64,000 nt of DNA from CALINF01 sp039980455 (GCA_039980455.1 JBDXCG010000003.1:1550001-1614000), one strand, 5' to 3'; positions 16,248 to 25,730 are shown, counted from the stretch's first letter. Made by a program: numbers and translations. The notes: generated by a model from the letters alone, not told the origin.

Positions 16248-17645
16248 TCATGCGTTGAGGTGAGATGCCATAAAAGCCTGAACGGCCTCTAGTGAGTTGG
16301 GTAATACATCCATGCGCTCCTCACGTTCAAACAAGTCACGCAAATGCTGGGGTAAGGCCGCTTCAGTGGCTACGCCTGACTGGGCGATAGCATCGGGAAA
16401 CTTCGCCGGATGGGCAGTTGCCAACGTAATAACGGGAATATCATCGGCAATCTTGGCATCCATTGCTGCCTTCACGCCAATCGCGCTGTGTGGATCCAGA
16501 AGATATTCACACTGATTCCAGGTTGATGCTATCTGCTCACTCGTCTCCTCGTCACTCACACACTGACTGCTGAACAAGGTTGAGGCCTTATCCATCGCCT
16601 CAGCCGACAAAGCAATATCGCCATGTTCGAATTGCGCCATGAGATCTCCGATCGCATCACCATCACGCCCGTACAGATCAAATAGCAGACGTTCGAAATT
16701 GCTCGACACCGTAATGTCCATACTTGGAGACAACGTGTGCTCCAGTGGTTGTCGATGATAGGTGCTCGTAGTCATTATTCGATGGAGCACATCATTACGA
16801 TTAGTCGCAATGATCAAGCGCTCTATCGGCAGTCCCATCTGTCGTGCAAGGTAACCAGCAAAAATGTCGCCAAAGTTTCCAGTGGGCACCGAGAACGCCA
16901 TTGGCCGAGCAGGCGAACCCAGCGCAACTGCAGCATAAAAATAATACACAATCTGAGCCATGATGCGCGCCCAGTTGATGGAGTTCACAGCGACCAGATT
17001 TCGACCAGACGGAAGAAAACCTTGCCCCGCGAAGCTCGCCTTTACCATGGCCTGGCAATCGTCGAAGTTTCCCTCTACCGCCAGGTTGTGGATGTTGGCA
17101 CCTTGCACGGTTGTCATCTGCCGGCGCTGAACATCGGAAACCCGGTTGTGAGGATGCAGAATAAAGATATCGATATTACTGCAGCGCTTACACCCTTCTA
17201 TGGCCGCCGAGCCGGTATCGCCTGACGTAGCACCCATAATCGCAACTTTTTTGTGTTCACGCTCCAGAACGTAATCCAGCAGTCGGCCTAGCAGTTGCAG
17301 AGCAAAGTCCTTGAACGCCAGTGTTGGACCATGAAACAGCTCAAGTACCCATTGATTAGCGTCAACCTGAATCAATGGAGCTACGGCACCGTGTCGAAAC
17401 TCTGCATAGGTGTCGTCGATAATGCCGGCAAGATCTTCACTGGGAATACAATCGCCAACAAAAGGAAGAATAATTTTATGCGCGAGTTGCGAATAGTTAA
17501 GCGTCGCCATCCCCTCAATCTCTTGGGCGCTGAAGGTTGGCAGGGACTCGGGAACATAAAGGCCACCATCAGTTGCAAGCCCTGTCAGCAGCACTTCCTC
17601 AAAGTTCAACGCTGGCGCCTGCCCTCGTGTACTGATATATCTCAC
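16248..17645 (-). CDS. thrC: Threonine synthase
   Basis: ThrC converts O-phosphohomoserine to threonine using pyridoxal phosphate. The 465 residues begin MRYISTRGQAPALNFEEVL, typical of the long (TS-beta-like) class. The PLP lysine lies in LFHGPTLAFKDFALQ near residue 112. MGATSGDTGSAAIEG and the VPTGNFGDIFAGYLA phosphate-binding loop are intact. It follows hom by 13 bases on the same strand. No thrB is present in the window, so homoserine kinase must be encoded elsewhere. No leader peptide or attenuator was seen before the pair. Confidence 0.97.
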   Translation of the reverse strand: MRYISTRGQAPALNFEEVLLTGLATDGGLYVPESLPTFSAQEIEGMATLNYSQLAHKIILPFVGDCIPSEDLAGIIDDTYAEFRHGAVAPLIQVDANQWVLELFHGPTLAFKDFALQLLGRLLDYVLEREHKKVAIMGATSGDTGSAAIEGCKRCSNIDIFILHPHNRVSDVQRRQMTTVQGANIHNLAVEGNFDDCQAMVKASFAGQGFLPSGRNLVAVNSINWARIMAQIVYYFYAAVALGSPARPMAFSVPTGNFGDIFAGYLARQMGLPIERLIIATNRNDVLHRIMTTSTYHRQPLEHTLSPSMDITVSSNFERLLFDLYGRDGDAIGDLMAQFEHGDIALSAEAMDKASTLFSSQCVSDEETSEQIASTWNQCEYLLDPHSAIGVKAAMDAKIADDIPVITLATAHPAKFPDAIAQSGVATEAALPQHLRDLFEREERMDVLPNSLEAVQAFMASHLNA

Positions 17646-17658
17646 TGGTTTCTTTCCA

Positions 17659-18984
17659 TTATCCGTCGAGCGATTCCACCCGAATGCATGTGATGCGACC
17701 GGCTATAGAATCGAGCGCTTCTATAGCTTCCACCGCAATTTCGAGACTGCCTTGTGGCGCACAATTTGTTAACACGATTACCGGCACACGCGTTTGCCCC
17801 GCTGCGGGCGCTTTTTGAATCAGCGCTTCAATACTGATGCCCTGTTCGCTAAAAAGACTGGCGACCTGAGACATTACGCCGGGCTTATCTTCTGCCTCCA
17901 TACGCAGGTACCAGGGTGTTTGTACTGCCTTCATGGGCAGTACTGGTCTGTCGACCAGGTCGTGCAGCGCGCAACCCAATGCAGCGACCTGCGGCAACTG
18001 ATCTGCACCCAGATCTCGCGCCAGATCGACAATATCAGCAACCATAGCCGAGGCAGTAGGTTCTGCGCCCGCGCCCGCGCCGTAATACAATGTAGGACCT
18101 ACTGCATCGCCTTCTACCAACACAGCATTTTTCACACCGTTCACATTAGCCAGCAAGCGAGTTTCCGGTATAAGCGTGGGGTGTACCCGCAGTTCTACGC
18201 CCTCTGGCGACTGCTTTGCTACACCAAGATGCTTGATTCGATAGCCTAATTCTTCGGCATAATCCACGTCCTGTGGCGTCAACTGGCTGATACCTTCGGT
18301 ATACACCGACTCAAACTTAAGTGGCATGCCAAATGCCAGTGCAGCCAGGATCACTAACTTGTGAGCTGCGTCGATACCTTCTACATCGAAAGTGGGATCA
18401 GCCTCTGCATAGCCGAGCGCCTGGGCCTCTGCCAGCACATCAGCAAAATCACGCTTTTTGTCACGCATTTCGCTGAGAATAAAATTGCCGGTGCCGTTAA
18501 TTATTCCCGCGAGCCAGTCAATATCATTCCCTGCCAGCCCCTCGCGCAAGGATTTGATGATCGGGATACCGCCAGCGACAGCGGCTTCAAAATGCACGCT
18601 CACGCTGTGTTCTGCAGCCAGCCGGAACAGTTCATTGCCAAACTCGGCAATCAGCGCCTTGTTGGCTGTTACGACATGCTTACCAGAACGAATAGCTTGC
18701 TCAACCAGCTCTTTGGCTACATCGGTTCCACCGATCGCCTCTACAAGGATATCGACCTCAGGGTCGCGGGCAACTTCAAAAATATCGCGACTTACCCGGA
18801 CACTACCGGTGTCACACGACGGGTTATCACGACGCGCACCGATATGAACAAGCGTCACCTCTGCACCTGCCCGGCCATTAATCAAGGCAGCATTGCGGGT
18901 TAGCACGTCAAACGTTCCGCTGCCGACTGTACCCAACCCACACAATCCAATTTTTACTGGTTTCAAAGCTTTGCCCATACTCAT
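17659..18984 (-). CDS. hom: Homoserine dehydrogenase
   Basis: This 441-residue enzyme reduces aspartate semialdehyde to homoserine, the branch point to threonine and methionine. The N-terminal Rossmann fold has GLCGLGTVGSGTFDVL near residue 12. The catalytic region shows NGTGNFILSEM and EADPTFDVEGIDAAHK. A C-terminal ACT domain begins around DKPGVMSQVASLFSEQGIS (near residue 355) and probably gives feedback control by threonine. It is a monofunctional enzyme without an aspartokinase domain. It is followed by thrC. Confidence 0.97.
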   Translation of the reverse strand: MSMGKALKPVKIGLCGLGTVGSGTFDVLTRNAALINGRAGAEVTLVHIGARRDNPSCDTGSVRVSRDIFEVARDPEVDILVEAIGGTDVAKELVEQAIRSGKHVVTANKALIAEFGNELFRLAAEHSVSVHFEAAVAGGIPIIKSLREGLAGNDIDWLAGIINGTGNFILSEMRDKKRDFADVLAEAQALGYAEADPTFDVEGIDAAHKLVILAALAFGMPLKFESVYTEGISQLTPQDVDYAEELGYRIKHLGVAKQSPEGVELRVHPTLIPETRLLANVNGVKNAVLVEGDAVGPTLYYGAGAGAEPTASAMVADIVDLARDLGADQLPQVAALGCALHDLVDRPVLPMKAVQTPWYLRMEAEDKPGVMSQVASLFSEQGISIEALIQKAPAAGQTRVPVIVLTNCAPQGSLEIAVEAIEALDSIAGRITCIRVESLDG

Positions 18985-19001
18985 TTTTATCCGATCAGCG
19001 C

Positions 19002-20189
19002 CTACAGAGCGCCATCAAGTTTAAACATCCGTTTAATGTTGCGAATCGCCTGACGAGTTCGGTGCTCATTCTCTATCAGGCCAAACCGAACAAAACCCTC
19101 ACCGTACTCACCAAAGCCCACCCCGGGCGATACGGCAACTTTAGCCTCTTCTAAAAGCCTTTTGCTGAACTCCAGCGAGCCCATCGCTCGGTAATGCGCG
19201 GGAATCTCAGCCCACACAAACATCGTCGCCTTTGGCGGCTCAACCGGCCAGCCAGCTTCGTTCAGCCCTTTGCACAATACATCCCGACGGGTTTTGTACA
19301 TGAGGTTAATCTCAGAAACACAGTCCTGATCACCCTCTAGCGCAGCAATCGCAGCCACTTGTATCGGTGTAAACATACCGTAGTCCAGATAGGACTTCAT
19401 CCTGGCCAATGCGCCTATCAACTGCTCATTGCCGCAGCAAAATCCGACCCGCCAACCCGGCATATTGTAGCTCTTGGACATGCTGAAGAACTCAACTGCC
19501 ACCTCTCGCGCTCCCTCAACCTGCAGGATGGAGGGGGCTACATAGCCGTCGTAGCATAAATCTGCATAGGCCAAGTCTTGCACAACCCAAATCTGATGTT
19601 CGCGGGCTATCGCGACCACCTTCTCAAAGAACTCCAATTCCACACAATGAGCCGTTGGGTTGGAAGGAAAGTTGAGAACGAGCATTTTAGGTCTTGGCCA
19701 GCTATTGCGAATTGCATTCTCAAGCTCATCAAAAAAACTGCCGTCTTCCGCCATTGGCACGTGGCGGATGTCGGCGCCAGATATGACAAAGCCGTAGGGA
19801 TGAATAGGATAGGAGGGGTTAGGCACCAAAATGGCGTCGCCCGGACCCGTAGTAGCCAATGCCAGATGCGCCAAGCCTTCTTTTGACCCCAATGTAACGA
19901 TGGCCTCCGACTCGGGGTTTAGCGTCACGTCGTAGCGGCGCTCGTACCAGTCGCATATGGCCTTGCGCAGCCGAGGAATCCCTTTGGATTGCGAATAGCG
20001 GTGGGTATCGCCCCTTTGGGCCGTTTCTACCAACTTTTCAACGATGTGGGGGGGTGTTGGCTGGTCTGGATTACCCATACCAAAATCAATAATGTCCTCA
20101 CCCGCCGCCCTGGCCTGCTGCTTGAGCTCACCGATTATATTGAATACATAAGGAGGGAGGCGCTGGATGCGCTGAAATTGATCTTCCAC
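19002..20189 (-). CDS. alaC: Glutamate-pyruvate (alanine) aminotransferase, class I/II
   Basis: This 395-residue fold type I aminotransferase matches the AlaC group, which makes alanine from pyruvate and glutamate. The start MEDQFQRIQRLPPYVFN and DIIDFGMGNPDQPTPPHIV are characteristic. The PLP lysine lies in FFSMSKSYNMPGWRVGF near residue 235, and LVPNPSYPIHPYG and NFPSNPTAH form the cofactor pocket. The C-terminal GFVRFGLIENEHRTRQA binds the substrate carboxylate. It stands immediately upstream of hom-thrC on the same strand with a 17-base gap, so it is probably cotranscribed with them. Confidence 0.9.
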   Translation of the reverse strand: MEDQFQRIQRLPPYVFNIIGELKQQARAAGEDIIDFGMGNPDQPTPPHIVEKLVETAQRGDTHRYSQSKGIPRLRKAICDWYERRYDVTLNPESEAIVTLGSKEGLAHLALATTGPGDAILVPNPSYPIHPYGFVISGADIRHVPMAEDGSFFDELENAIRNSWPRPKMLVLNFPSNPTAHCVELEFFEKVVAIAREHQIWVVQDLAYADLCYDGYVAPSILQVEGAREVAVEFFSMSKSYNMPGWRVGFCCGNEQLIGALARMKSYLDYGMFTPIQVAAIAALEGDQDCVSEINLMYKTRRDVLCKGLNEAGWPVEPPKATMFVWAEIPAHYRAMGSLEFSKRLLEEAKVAVSPGVGFGEYGEGFVRFGLIENEHRTRQAIRNIKRMFKLDGAL

Positions 20190-20315
20190 AGTTTACAACT
20201 CGAGTCATAGCCCCTGCGGGGCGGATTGCCAAAAAAGGTGAAAGACAGTACTGAGTCAGTTGCGGCGTGTCAACGCGGGGAGCCCCAGAACGCAGATCCC
20301 CGGTAGTATTGAGCG

Positions 20316-21056
20316 TTATTTTATGCCCAGCGTTGCAATCAGATCGTCTGCTGCTTTGTAGCCCGGAATCATACTGCCGGACTCCGTAATGATTGCCGGC
20401 GTACCATTCACGCCCATCTGCTGACCCAGCACATATTGCTCGGCCACGGGGTTGCCAGGACACACGTTGTCTTCCACCGCTTCGCGGTTCTTCAGGGCTG
20501 TGATAGACGCCTGTTTGTCTTCGGCGCACCAGGCTGTAGCCAGCTGACGATAAGCAGGAGAGCCTACGCCCGCGCGAGGAAAGGCCAGATAGCGCACTGC
20601 TACACCGCGCTTGTTCAGTTCTGGAACCTCTTGATGCAGCTTTTGACAGTAAAAACAGCTAACGTCAGTAAACACGGTGACCGTCGCCAGAGTCTCGCCC
20701 TCTGGGGCAAAAATGATCATGTCGTCTTCACTCAATTCCTCCATCTGAGCCAGGCGTTGCGTGTCGCGCCGGGTCTCAGCCAGGTTTACAAACCCATCCG
20801 GTCCATTGCTGTAGAGATCACCAACAATGAAGAAGTCGCCTTTCTCAGTGGCATAGACCAAAGGACCATTGGCAAACTGAACTTCAAACAGACCAGGCAC
20901 AGCGCTGACAGAGACAGTCTCTACCGACAACCCCAGCTTGGGGTTTTCCAAGGCAACGCGAAGCTGCTCTTCCAACGCCTGATTTACAGGAGCCGCCCAG
21001 GTCAGAATCGAAGCCGTCAGAGTAGCGGCTGCGAGTAGTAGGGTGCTGACTTTCAT
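20316..21056 (-). CDS. dsbC: Periplasmic thiol:disulfide interchange protein (disulfide isomerase)
   Basis: DsbC corrects wrong disulfides in periplasmic proteins and is kept reduced by DsbD. The 246 residues begin with a signal peptide (MKVSTLLLAAATLTASILTW, cleavage after AWA-type TWA). An N-terminal dimerisation domain and a thioredoxin domain follow. The redox motif is CFYC (near residues 120-123, in TDVSCFYCQKLHQEV), where CGYC is usual. The conserved cis-proline region is VNGTPAIITESG, and a second cysteine pair is present (around WCAEDK and NVCPGN). It lies between xerD and alaC, the common xerD-dsbC order. Confidence 0.93.
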   Translation of the reverse strand: MKVSTLLLAAATLTASILTWAAPVNQALEEQLRVALENPKLGLSVETVSVSAVPGLFEVQFANGPLVYATEKGDFFIVGDLYSNGPDGFVNLAETRRDTQRLAQMEELSEDDMIIFAPEGETLATVTVFTDVSCFYCQKLHQEVPELNKRGVAVRYLAFPRAGVGSPAYRQLATAWCAEDKQASITALKNREAVEDNVCPGNPVAEQYVLGQQMGVNGTPAIITESGSMIPGYKAADDLIATLGIK

Positions 21057-21140
21057 GTTGAATCCTCAAGTACGGGTGGTCATACCACCGCGTGAACATT
21101 TTGTGTGCTTGCTTTGAGCCGCTTATCGACGCTTAGTTCC

Positions 21141-22046
21141 CTAGCCACGCGGATGATGCTGAGCGTGCAATTCCTGCATCCTCTGCTTGGCCACGTGCGT
21201 GTATATCTGGGTGGTTGTAAGATCGCTGTGTCCCAGCAGCATCTGCACAACGCGCAGATCAGCCCCGTGGTTCAACAGATGAGTCGCAAACGCGTGACGC
21301 AGCGTATGCGGAGACAATGCCTTGTTAATCTGGGCTCGACCGGCGTAGATTTTAATACGATACCAGAACGTCTGGCGAGTCATTTCCCGTCCGCGCTTGC
21401 TGGGAAAGACCACATCACTAGGCATGCCCTTTAAGAGCTCACTTCTTGGACCTTTGATAAAGCGCTGCAGCCATGACAGCGCTTCTTCCCCCATAGGCAC
21501 CAAGCGCTCCTTGCTACCTTTACCAAACACTCTTACAACACCCTGATTCAGACTGACCTGAGAAATCTGCAGGCTGGTGAGCTCGGTTACCCTCAATCCG
21601 CAGGCGTAAAGTAGTTCAAGCATCGCGCGATCGCGAAACTCAAGCGGTATATCGATGTCCGGAGCGGCCAGCAGCTTATCGACATCGAGCTCAGACAGAG
21701 ATTTGGGTAACGGCCTGCCCAACTTGGGGCTGTCGACATCAAGCGTAGGGTCTACGGTGAGCCGGCTTTCTCGCAGCAAGTAATGGTAAAAGCCACGAGC
21801 GCAAGACATAAAGCGGGCCGTTGAACGTGGTGACTGGCCATTCGCAAGCCTGGCACCCAGGTAGGCTTGCAAGTCGGAGCGCGTCGCAGCAACGATACTC
21901 GTACCTTTATGTACACCCAGCCATTCGTGATATTGGCGCAGATCACGCCGATAGGCGCTGAGCGTATTGTCGCTAAGACCCTTCTCCATCCACAAAGCGT
22001 CGACGTAGCGCTCAATCTCTGGATGTATTATTAAGGTGCTATTCAC
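21141..22046 (-). CDS. xerD: Tyrosine recombinase XerD
   Basis: XerD acts with XerC at dif to resolve chromosome dimers under FtsK control. The 301 residues comprise the N-terminal SAM-like DNA-binding domain (MEKGLSDNTLSAYRRDLRQY) and the catalytic domain. Active-site residues are visible: Arg in ACGLRVTELTSL, HxxR in SPHTLRHAFATHLL, His in LLGHSDLTTTQIYTH and the nucleophile Tyr in the same stretch. dsbC lies immediately downstream, which favours XerD over XerC. Confidence 0.95.
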   Translation of the reverse strand: MNSTLIIHPEIERYVDALWMEKGLSDNTLSAYRRDLRQYHEWLGVHKGTSIVAATRSDLQAYLGARLANGQSPRSTARFMSCARGFYHYLLRESRLTVDPTLDVDSPKLGRPLPKSLSELDVDKLLAAPDIDIPLEFRDRAMLELLYACGLRVTELTSLQISQVSLNQGVVRVFGKGSKERLVPMGEEALSWLQRFIKGPRSELLKGMPSDVVFPSKRGREMTRQTFWYRIKIYAGRAQINKALSPHTLRHAFATHLLNHGADLRVVQMLLGHSDLTTTQIYTHVAKQRMQELHAQHHPRG

Positions 22047-22115
22047 AACGCAAAGATACCACGTCTACAATCATCTCCGGGGCTATTTCGGGCAAACAAG
22101 GCTGGGACAGCGGGC

Positions 22116-22145
22116 AAAAAAAAACGGCTCACAGAGCCGTTTTTC
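22116..22145 (-). terminator. Intrinsic terminator after rplS
   Basis: An AACGGCTC / GAGCCGTT stem with an ACA loop is flanked by A-runs on the left and T-runs on the right, so it can work in both directions. On the minus strand it ends the rpsP-rimM-trmD-rplS operon 23 bases after the rplS stop. xerD begins 70 bases further on and therefore needs its own promoter. Confidence 0.9.
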
Positions 22146-22167
22146 GAATCGTTCAGGCTAGTAGAAC

Positions 22168-22521
22168 TCAGCCCAACTTCTCCTTGATTCGCGCTGCACG
22201 GCCAGACAACTCGCGCAGGTAGTAAAGCTTCGCCTGGCGTACATCACCGCGACGCTTCACTTCGATACTGTCTACAAGAGGGCTGTAAGTCTGGAAGGTA
22301 CGCTCAACACCGATACCGTGCGAGATTTTACGCACTGTAAAGGCAGAGTTAAGCGCGCGATTACGCTTACCAATCACAACACCTTCGAAGGCCTGCAAAC
22401 GCTCACGGGTACCCTCTTTTACTTTAACCTGAACAACGACGGTGTCGCCGGGGCCGAACTCGGGGAGTTCTTTGCCCATTTGATCAGCTTCAATCTGGGA
22501 AATTATCTTGTTGGTGCTCAT
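22168..22521 (-). CDS. rplS: 50S ribosomal protein L19
   Basis: L19 sits at the interface between the 30S and 50S subunits. The start at 22521 (MSTNKIISQIEADQM) gives 117 residues and has AAGGAG 7 bases upstream; an in-frame start 9 codons earlier is not needed. Typical stretches are FGPGDTVVVQVKVKEGTRER, VIGKRNRALNSAFTVRKISH and the end with VRQAKLYYLRELSGRAARIK. It is the last gene of the rpsP operon. Confidence 0.98.
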   Translation of the reverse strand: MSTNKIISQIEADQMGKELPEFGPGDTVVVQVKVKEGTRERLQAFEGVVIGKRNRALNSAFTVRKISHGIGVERTFQTYSPLVDSIEVKRRGDVRQAKLYYLRELSGRAARIKEKLG

Positions 22522-22573
22522 GGTGCGCTCCTTAAATGTTTCAATCAAAGCTTCACAGCTTTAGTACGTCAAT

Positions 22574-23311
22574 TCACTCGCGTTCTCGGCGATAAGCCGC
22601 TAACAGTTCTTGTTCTTCGGGAGATAACTCCCTGTCTTGCAGTAGGTCGGGTCTACGCTCCAGCGTTCTACCCAAGGCCTGTTGCAAGCGCCAGCGACGA
22701 ATCCTTTCATGATCGCCGCTCAATAATACTTCCGGCACTCGCTGCCCATCGAACTCCTCGGGCCGCGTATAGTGCGGGCAGTCCAGCAAACCATCTGCAA
22801 ACGAGTCTTCCTCTGCAGAGCGCTCGTGTCCCAGCACACCGGGTAGCTGCCGTGCTATGGCATCGATGAGCACCATGGCGGGCAACTCACCACCGCTTAG
22901 CACGTAGTCACCAATCGACACTTCTTCGTCGATTTCACTCTCTACGAGCCGTTCGTCTATCCCTTCGTAGCGGCCGGCGACTAACACCAGCGCTTGTTCA
23001 CCAGCCAACTCCACCACCTTATCGTGGCTAAGCGGCTTACCCTGGGGCGATAGATACAGCACCCTGGCGTGATCGCCTACGTTTTCCTTCGCCTTGGCTA
23101 TCGCTCGTTGCAAAGGATCAATTTTCATCAACATTCCCGGGCCACCGCCGTAAGGTCTGTCGTCTACCGTTCGATGTTTATCATCGGTAAATTCGCGCGG
23201 GTTGATCAGCGAGACGTCAACTCGTCCCAGCTCAACCGCCCTGCCCGTTACTCCGTGGGCTGTCACCGCTTCGAACATCTCGGGAAACAAGCTCACCATG
23301 GCAATTTGCAT
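22574..23311 (-). CDS. trmD: tRNA (guanine-37-N1)-methyltransferase
   Basis: TrmD methylates G37 next to the anticodon and prevents +1 frameshifting. The 245 residues belong to the SPOUT family. The start MQIAMVSLFPEMFEAV, the deep-knot elements LYLSPQGKPLSHD, GRYEGIDERLVE and SIGDYVLSGGELPAMVLIDA are intact, and the C-terminal helical part includes HYTRPEEFDGQRVPEVLLSG. The gene lies between rimM and rplS in the standard order. Confidence 0.98.
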   Translation of the reverse strand: MQIAMVSLFPEMFEAVTAHGVTGRAVELGRVDVSLINPREFTDDKHRTVDDRPYGGGPGMLMKIDPLQRAIAKAKENVGDHARVLYLSPQGKPLSHDKVVELAGEQALVLVAGRYEGIDERLVESEIDEEVSIGDYVLSGGELPAMVLIDAIARQLPGVLGHERSAEEDSFADGLLDCPHYTRPEEFDGQRVPEVLLSGDHERIRRWRLQQALGRTLERRPDLLQDRELSPEEQELLAAYRRERE

Positions 23312-23344
23312 CGTGTGCAGCTCCCGTTTGGCTGTTACGGCTCC

Positions 23345-23890
23345 CTATTCGTCGGGATACCAGTCAACCTCAATCACAGCCTCGTCCAAATCAACCCGGG
23401 TAACCACGTCGCCAACCAGGTATGGAATCAGCCGCTCGCGTTCATCCAAACTGCCTTCACAGGCCTTAATCACCAATACATCATTGGCGCCGGTATCAAT
23501 CAGGTAGTCAACTACACCCAACAACACCTTGCTTTCACCTTCGCCGCACCAAACCTCTAAACCCTGCAGCTGGCTCCAGTAGTATTCTCCGTCATCAAGA
23601 GAAGGCAGGCTGGCTCTGGCTATCCACACCTTGTGTCCCTTAAAAGACTCCGCCAGCGTTCTGTCGTCGACTCCCTTAATATGGGCGACGAGACCCTTAC
23701 CCTGACGCTTGCCAGTGTCAAAGCAGATGGGCCTTAAACCCTCTCTGTCATTCAACATCCAGCCACCGAACCCCAGAAAATTTTCCATAGGTTCCGTGAA
23801 CGAGTGAATTTTGACCCAGCCCTTTATGCCGTGGCAGCCGGTAATTTTACCTGCCAGCAGCCATTCATCGGGATCGGGATCACCCATCAC
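23345..23890 (-). CDS. rimM: Ribosome maturation factor RimM
   Basis: RimM assists late 30S assembly by binding protein S19. The 181 residues contain the N-terminal RimM domain (LLAGKITGCHGIKGWVKIHS) and a C-terminal PRC barrel (GEYYWSQLQGLEV, LIPYLVGDVVTRVDLDEAVI). It follows rpsP by 10 bases and precedes trmD on the same strand. The start is given as the first of two adjacent methionine codons. Confidence 0.95.
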   Translation of the reverse strand: MMGDPDPDEWLLAGKITGCHGIKGWVKIHSFTEPMENFLGFGGWMLNDREGLRPICFDTGKRQGKGLVAHIKGVDDRTLAESFKGHKVWIARASLPSLDDGEYYWSQLQGLEVWCGEGESKVLLGVVDYLIDTGANDVLVIKACEGSLDERERLIPYLVGDVVTRVDLDEAVIEVDWYPDE

Positions 23891-23900
23891 CCAAATTTAC

Positions 23901-24149
23901 TCAGGCAGCTGCTTTCGTATCCTTAAGCAGCTTGGCTACACGCTCTGACAACTGCGCGCCCTGGCCCTGCCAGTAGTCAATGCGATCAGTATCAATACGC
24001 AGACGCTCTTCCTGGCCGCGCGCAACAGGATTAAAGAATCCCACTCGCTCAATAAAGCGTCCATCGCGAGACTTACGGCTGTCAGTGACTGTGAGGTGGT
24101 AGAAGGGGCGCTTCTTAGCACCACCACGAGAAAGACGAATTGTTACCAT
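23901..24149 (-). CDS. rpsP: 30S ribosomal protein S16
   Basis: S16 stabilises the 5' domain of 16S rRNA. The start at 24149 gives 82 residues beginning MVTIRLSRGGAKKRPFYHLT, the canonical start; the frame is open 44 codons upstream but that part has no protein character. AGGA lies 10 bases before the start. RDGRFIERVGFFNP is conserved. It is the first gene of the rpsP-rimM-trmD-rplS operon. Confidence 0.98.
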   Translation of the reverse strand: MVTIRLSRGGAKKRPFYHLTVTDSRKSRDGRFIERVGFFNPVARGQEERLRIDTDRIDYWQGQGAQLSERVAKLLKDTKAAA

Positions 24150-24242
24150 TTTCTGTAAATTCCTAATATTTAGGTGGGATCTGCGCCGAACTGGGCACCT
24201 TCTCCACGACAAAAACCGACACGCAGGCCGGAAAGGTGGCGT

Positions 24243-24271
24243 ATCATACGGAAAATACGCCTGCGTTGAAA
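24243..24271 (-). promoter_or_regulatory. Possible promoter of the rpsP operon
   Basis: On the minus strand TTTCAA (24271-24266), a 17-base spacer and TATGAT (24248-24243) lie about 95 bases before the rpsP start. The -10 is good and the -35 poor. The leader between is GC-rich. Position and spacing are the only support. Confidence 0.35.
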
Positions 24272-24341
24272 CCCCAAGCAAAGGATTTATTTAGTAAATT
24301 CCGCACCTTAGGATCGAATCGCGGTGTGGGCAGTTGTTCTA

Positions 24342-25730
24342 CTAACGAAACGGCATCCCGCCGCCGGGGCCGCCCGCACCGCCTCCGGGGGGCATCATAC
24401 CGCCCAGGCCGCGCATCATCTTCTCCATACCGCCGCCCTTCATTTTCTTCATCATCTTCGCCATCTGCTTGTGCTGCTTGAGCAGACGATTAAGGTCTTG
24501 TACCTGAGTCCCTGAACCCTTGGTGATGCGGCGCTTGCGAGAACCCACGATTAAATCAGGATTGCGGCGCTCGCGGGGCGTCATAGAATTGATCATGGCC
24601 TCCATCCGCGCAAACATCTTCATGTCCAAGTTCTGCTGTGCCATCTGGGCCATATTGCCCATCCCGGGCAGCTTATCGAGCATGCCGGTAATGCCGCCCA
24701 TATTGTTCATCTGCTGCAACTGATCACGAAAATCCTCAAGGTCAAACCTCTTTCCCTTCTTGACCTTGCGAGCCAACCGTTCGGCTTTTGCCTTATCTAC
24801 CTTTTGCTCAGCTTCCTCAATCAGCGACAGGACATCGCCCATCCCCAAGATCCGGGATGCTATGCGATCGGGGTGGAATGGATCCAGCGCAGCTGTTTTC
24901 TCACCCACGCCGAGAAACTTGATTGGCTTTCCGGTGATGGAACGAACCGACAGTGCTGCACCACCGCGGGTGTCAGCATCGACCTTGGTAAGGATCACAC
25001 CGGTTAGTGGCAGCACTTCGCCAAACGCGCGTGCGGTATTAGCTGCATCCTGGCCAGTCATTGCATCCACCACGAACAGCGTTTCCACCGGTTTCACCTC
25101 ACGGTGTAACTCCGCGATCTCCGCCATCATCTCTTCATCTATGGCAAGACGACCTGCAGTATCGATGATCAGTACATCACTGAACTGGATACGAGCGTGC
25201 TCTAAAGCCGCCTGGGCAATCTCCAGTGGTTTCTGGCTAACATCACTGGGGAAGAAATCTGCTCCCACTTCCGCGGCGAGGGTTTCCAACTGCTTGATCG
25301 CCGCCGGGCGATAGACATCGGCACTCACCACGGTAACTGATTTCTTATCGCGTTCTTTGAGCAGCTTCGCCAACTTCGCTACAGACGTGGTCTTACCCGC
25401 CCCCTGCAGACCTGCCATGAGGATAATCGCCGGCGGTTGTGTCGCCAGATCCAACCCTTCATTGGAACTGCCCATGACAGACTCCAACTCGGTCTGCACG
25501 ATCTTGAGAAATGCCTGCCCCGGACTCAGGCTCTTAACAACTTCCTGACCCACAGCGCGCTGCTTGACCGCCTCCACGAAGTCTTTGACCACGGGGAGAG
25601 CCACATCGGCCTCCAGCAGCGCCATGCGCACTTCACGCAGTGTGTCTTGAATATTGTCTTCCGTAAGGCGCGCTTTGCCAGTAACACTGCGCAAGCTATG
25701 GGACAGGCGATCTGTAAGGCTCTGAAACAT
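24342..25730 (-). CDS. ffh: Signal recognition particle protein Ffh (SRP54)
   Basis: Ffh binds 4.5S RNA and the signal sequences of nascent inner-membrane proteins. The 462 residues show the N domain, the G domain with LQGAGKTTSVAKLAKLL (P-loop), DTAGRLAIDEEMM (G3) and TKVDADTRGGAALSV (G4), and the methionine-rich M domain (GGITGMLDKLPGMGNMAQMA, SMTPRERRNPDLI). The end is a Gly/Pro/Met-rich tail. It lies on the same strand upstream of rpsP, with a 192-base gap, and is divergent from ypjD, as in E. coli. Confidence 0.98.
   Translation of the reverse strand: MFQSLTDRLSHSLRSVTGKARLTEDNIQDTLREVRMALLEADVALPVVKDFVEAVKQRAVGQEVVKSLSPGQAFLKIVQTELESVMGSSNEGLDLATQPPAIILMAGLQGAGKTTSVAKLAKLLKERDKKSVTVVSADVYRPAAIKQLETLAAEVGADFFPSDVSQKPLEIAQAALEHARIQFSDVLIIDTAGRLAIDEEMMAEIAELHREVKPVETLFVVDAMTGQDAANTARAFGEVLPLTGVILTKVDADTRGGAALSVRSITGKPIKFLGVGEKTAALDPFHPDRIASRILGMGDVLSLIEEAEQKVDKAKAERLARKVKKGKRFDLEDFRDQLQQMNNMGGITGMLDKLPGMGNMAQMAQQNLDMKMFARMEAMINSMTPRERRNPDLIVGSRKRRITKGSGTQVQDLNRLLKQHKQMAKMMKKMKGGGMEKMMRGLGGMMPPGGGAGGPGGGMPFR

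Noticed and set aside
18985..20315. Threonine attenuator or leader peptide before hom-thrC
   Set aside because: alaC lies directly upstream with a 17-base gap, and no Thr/Ile-rich leader or alternating hairpins was seen.
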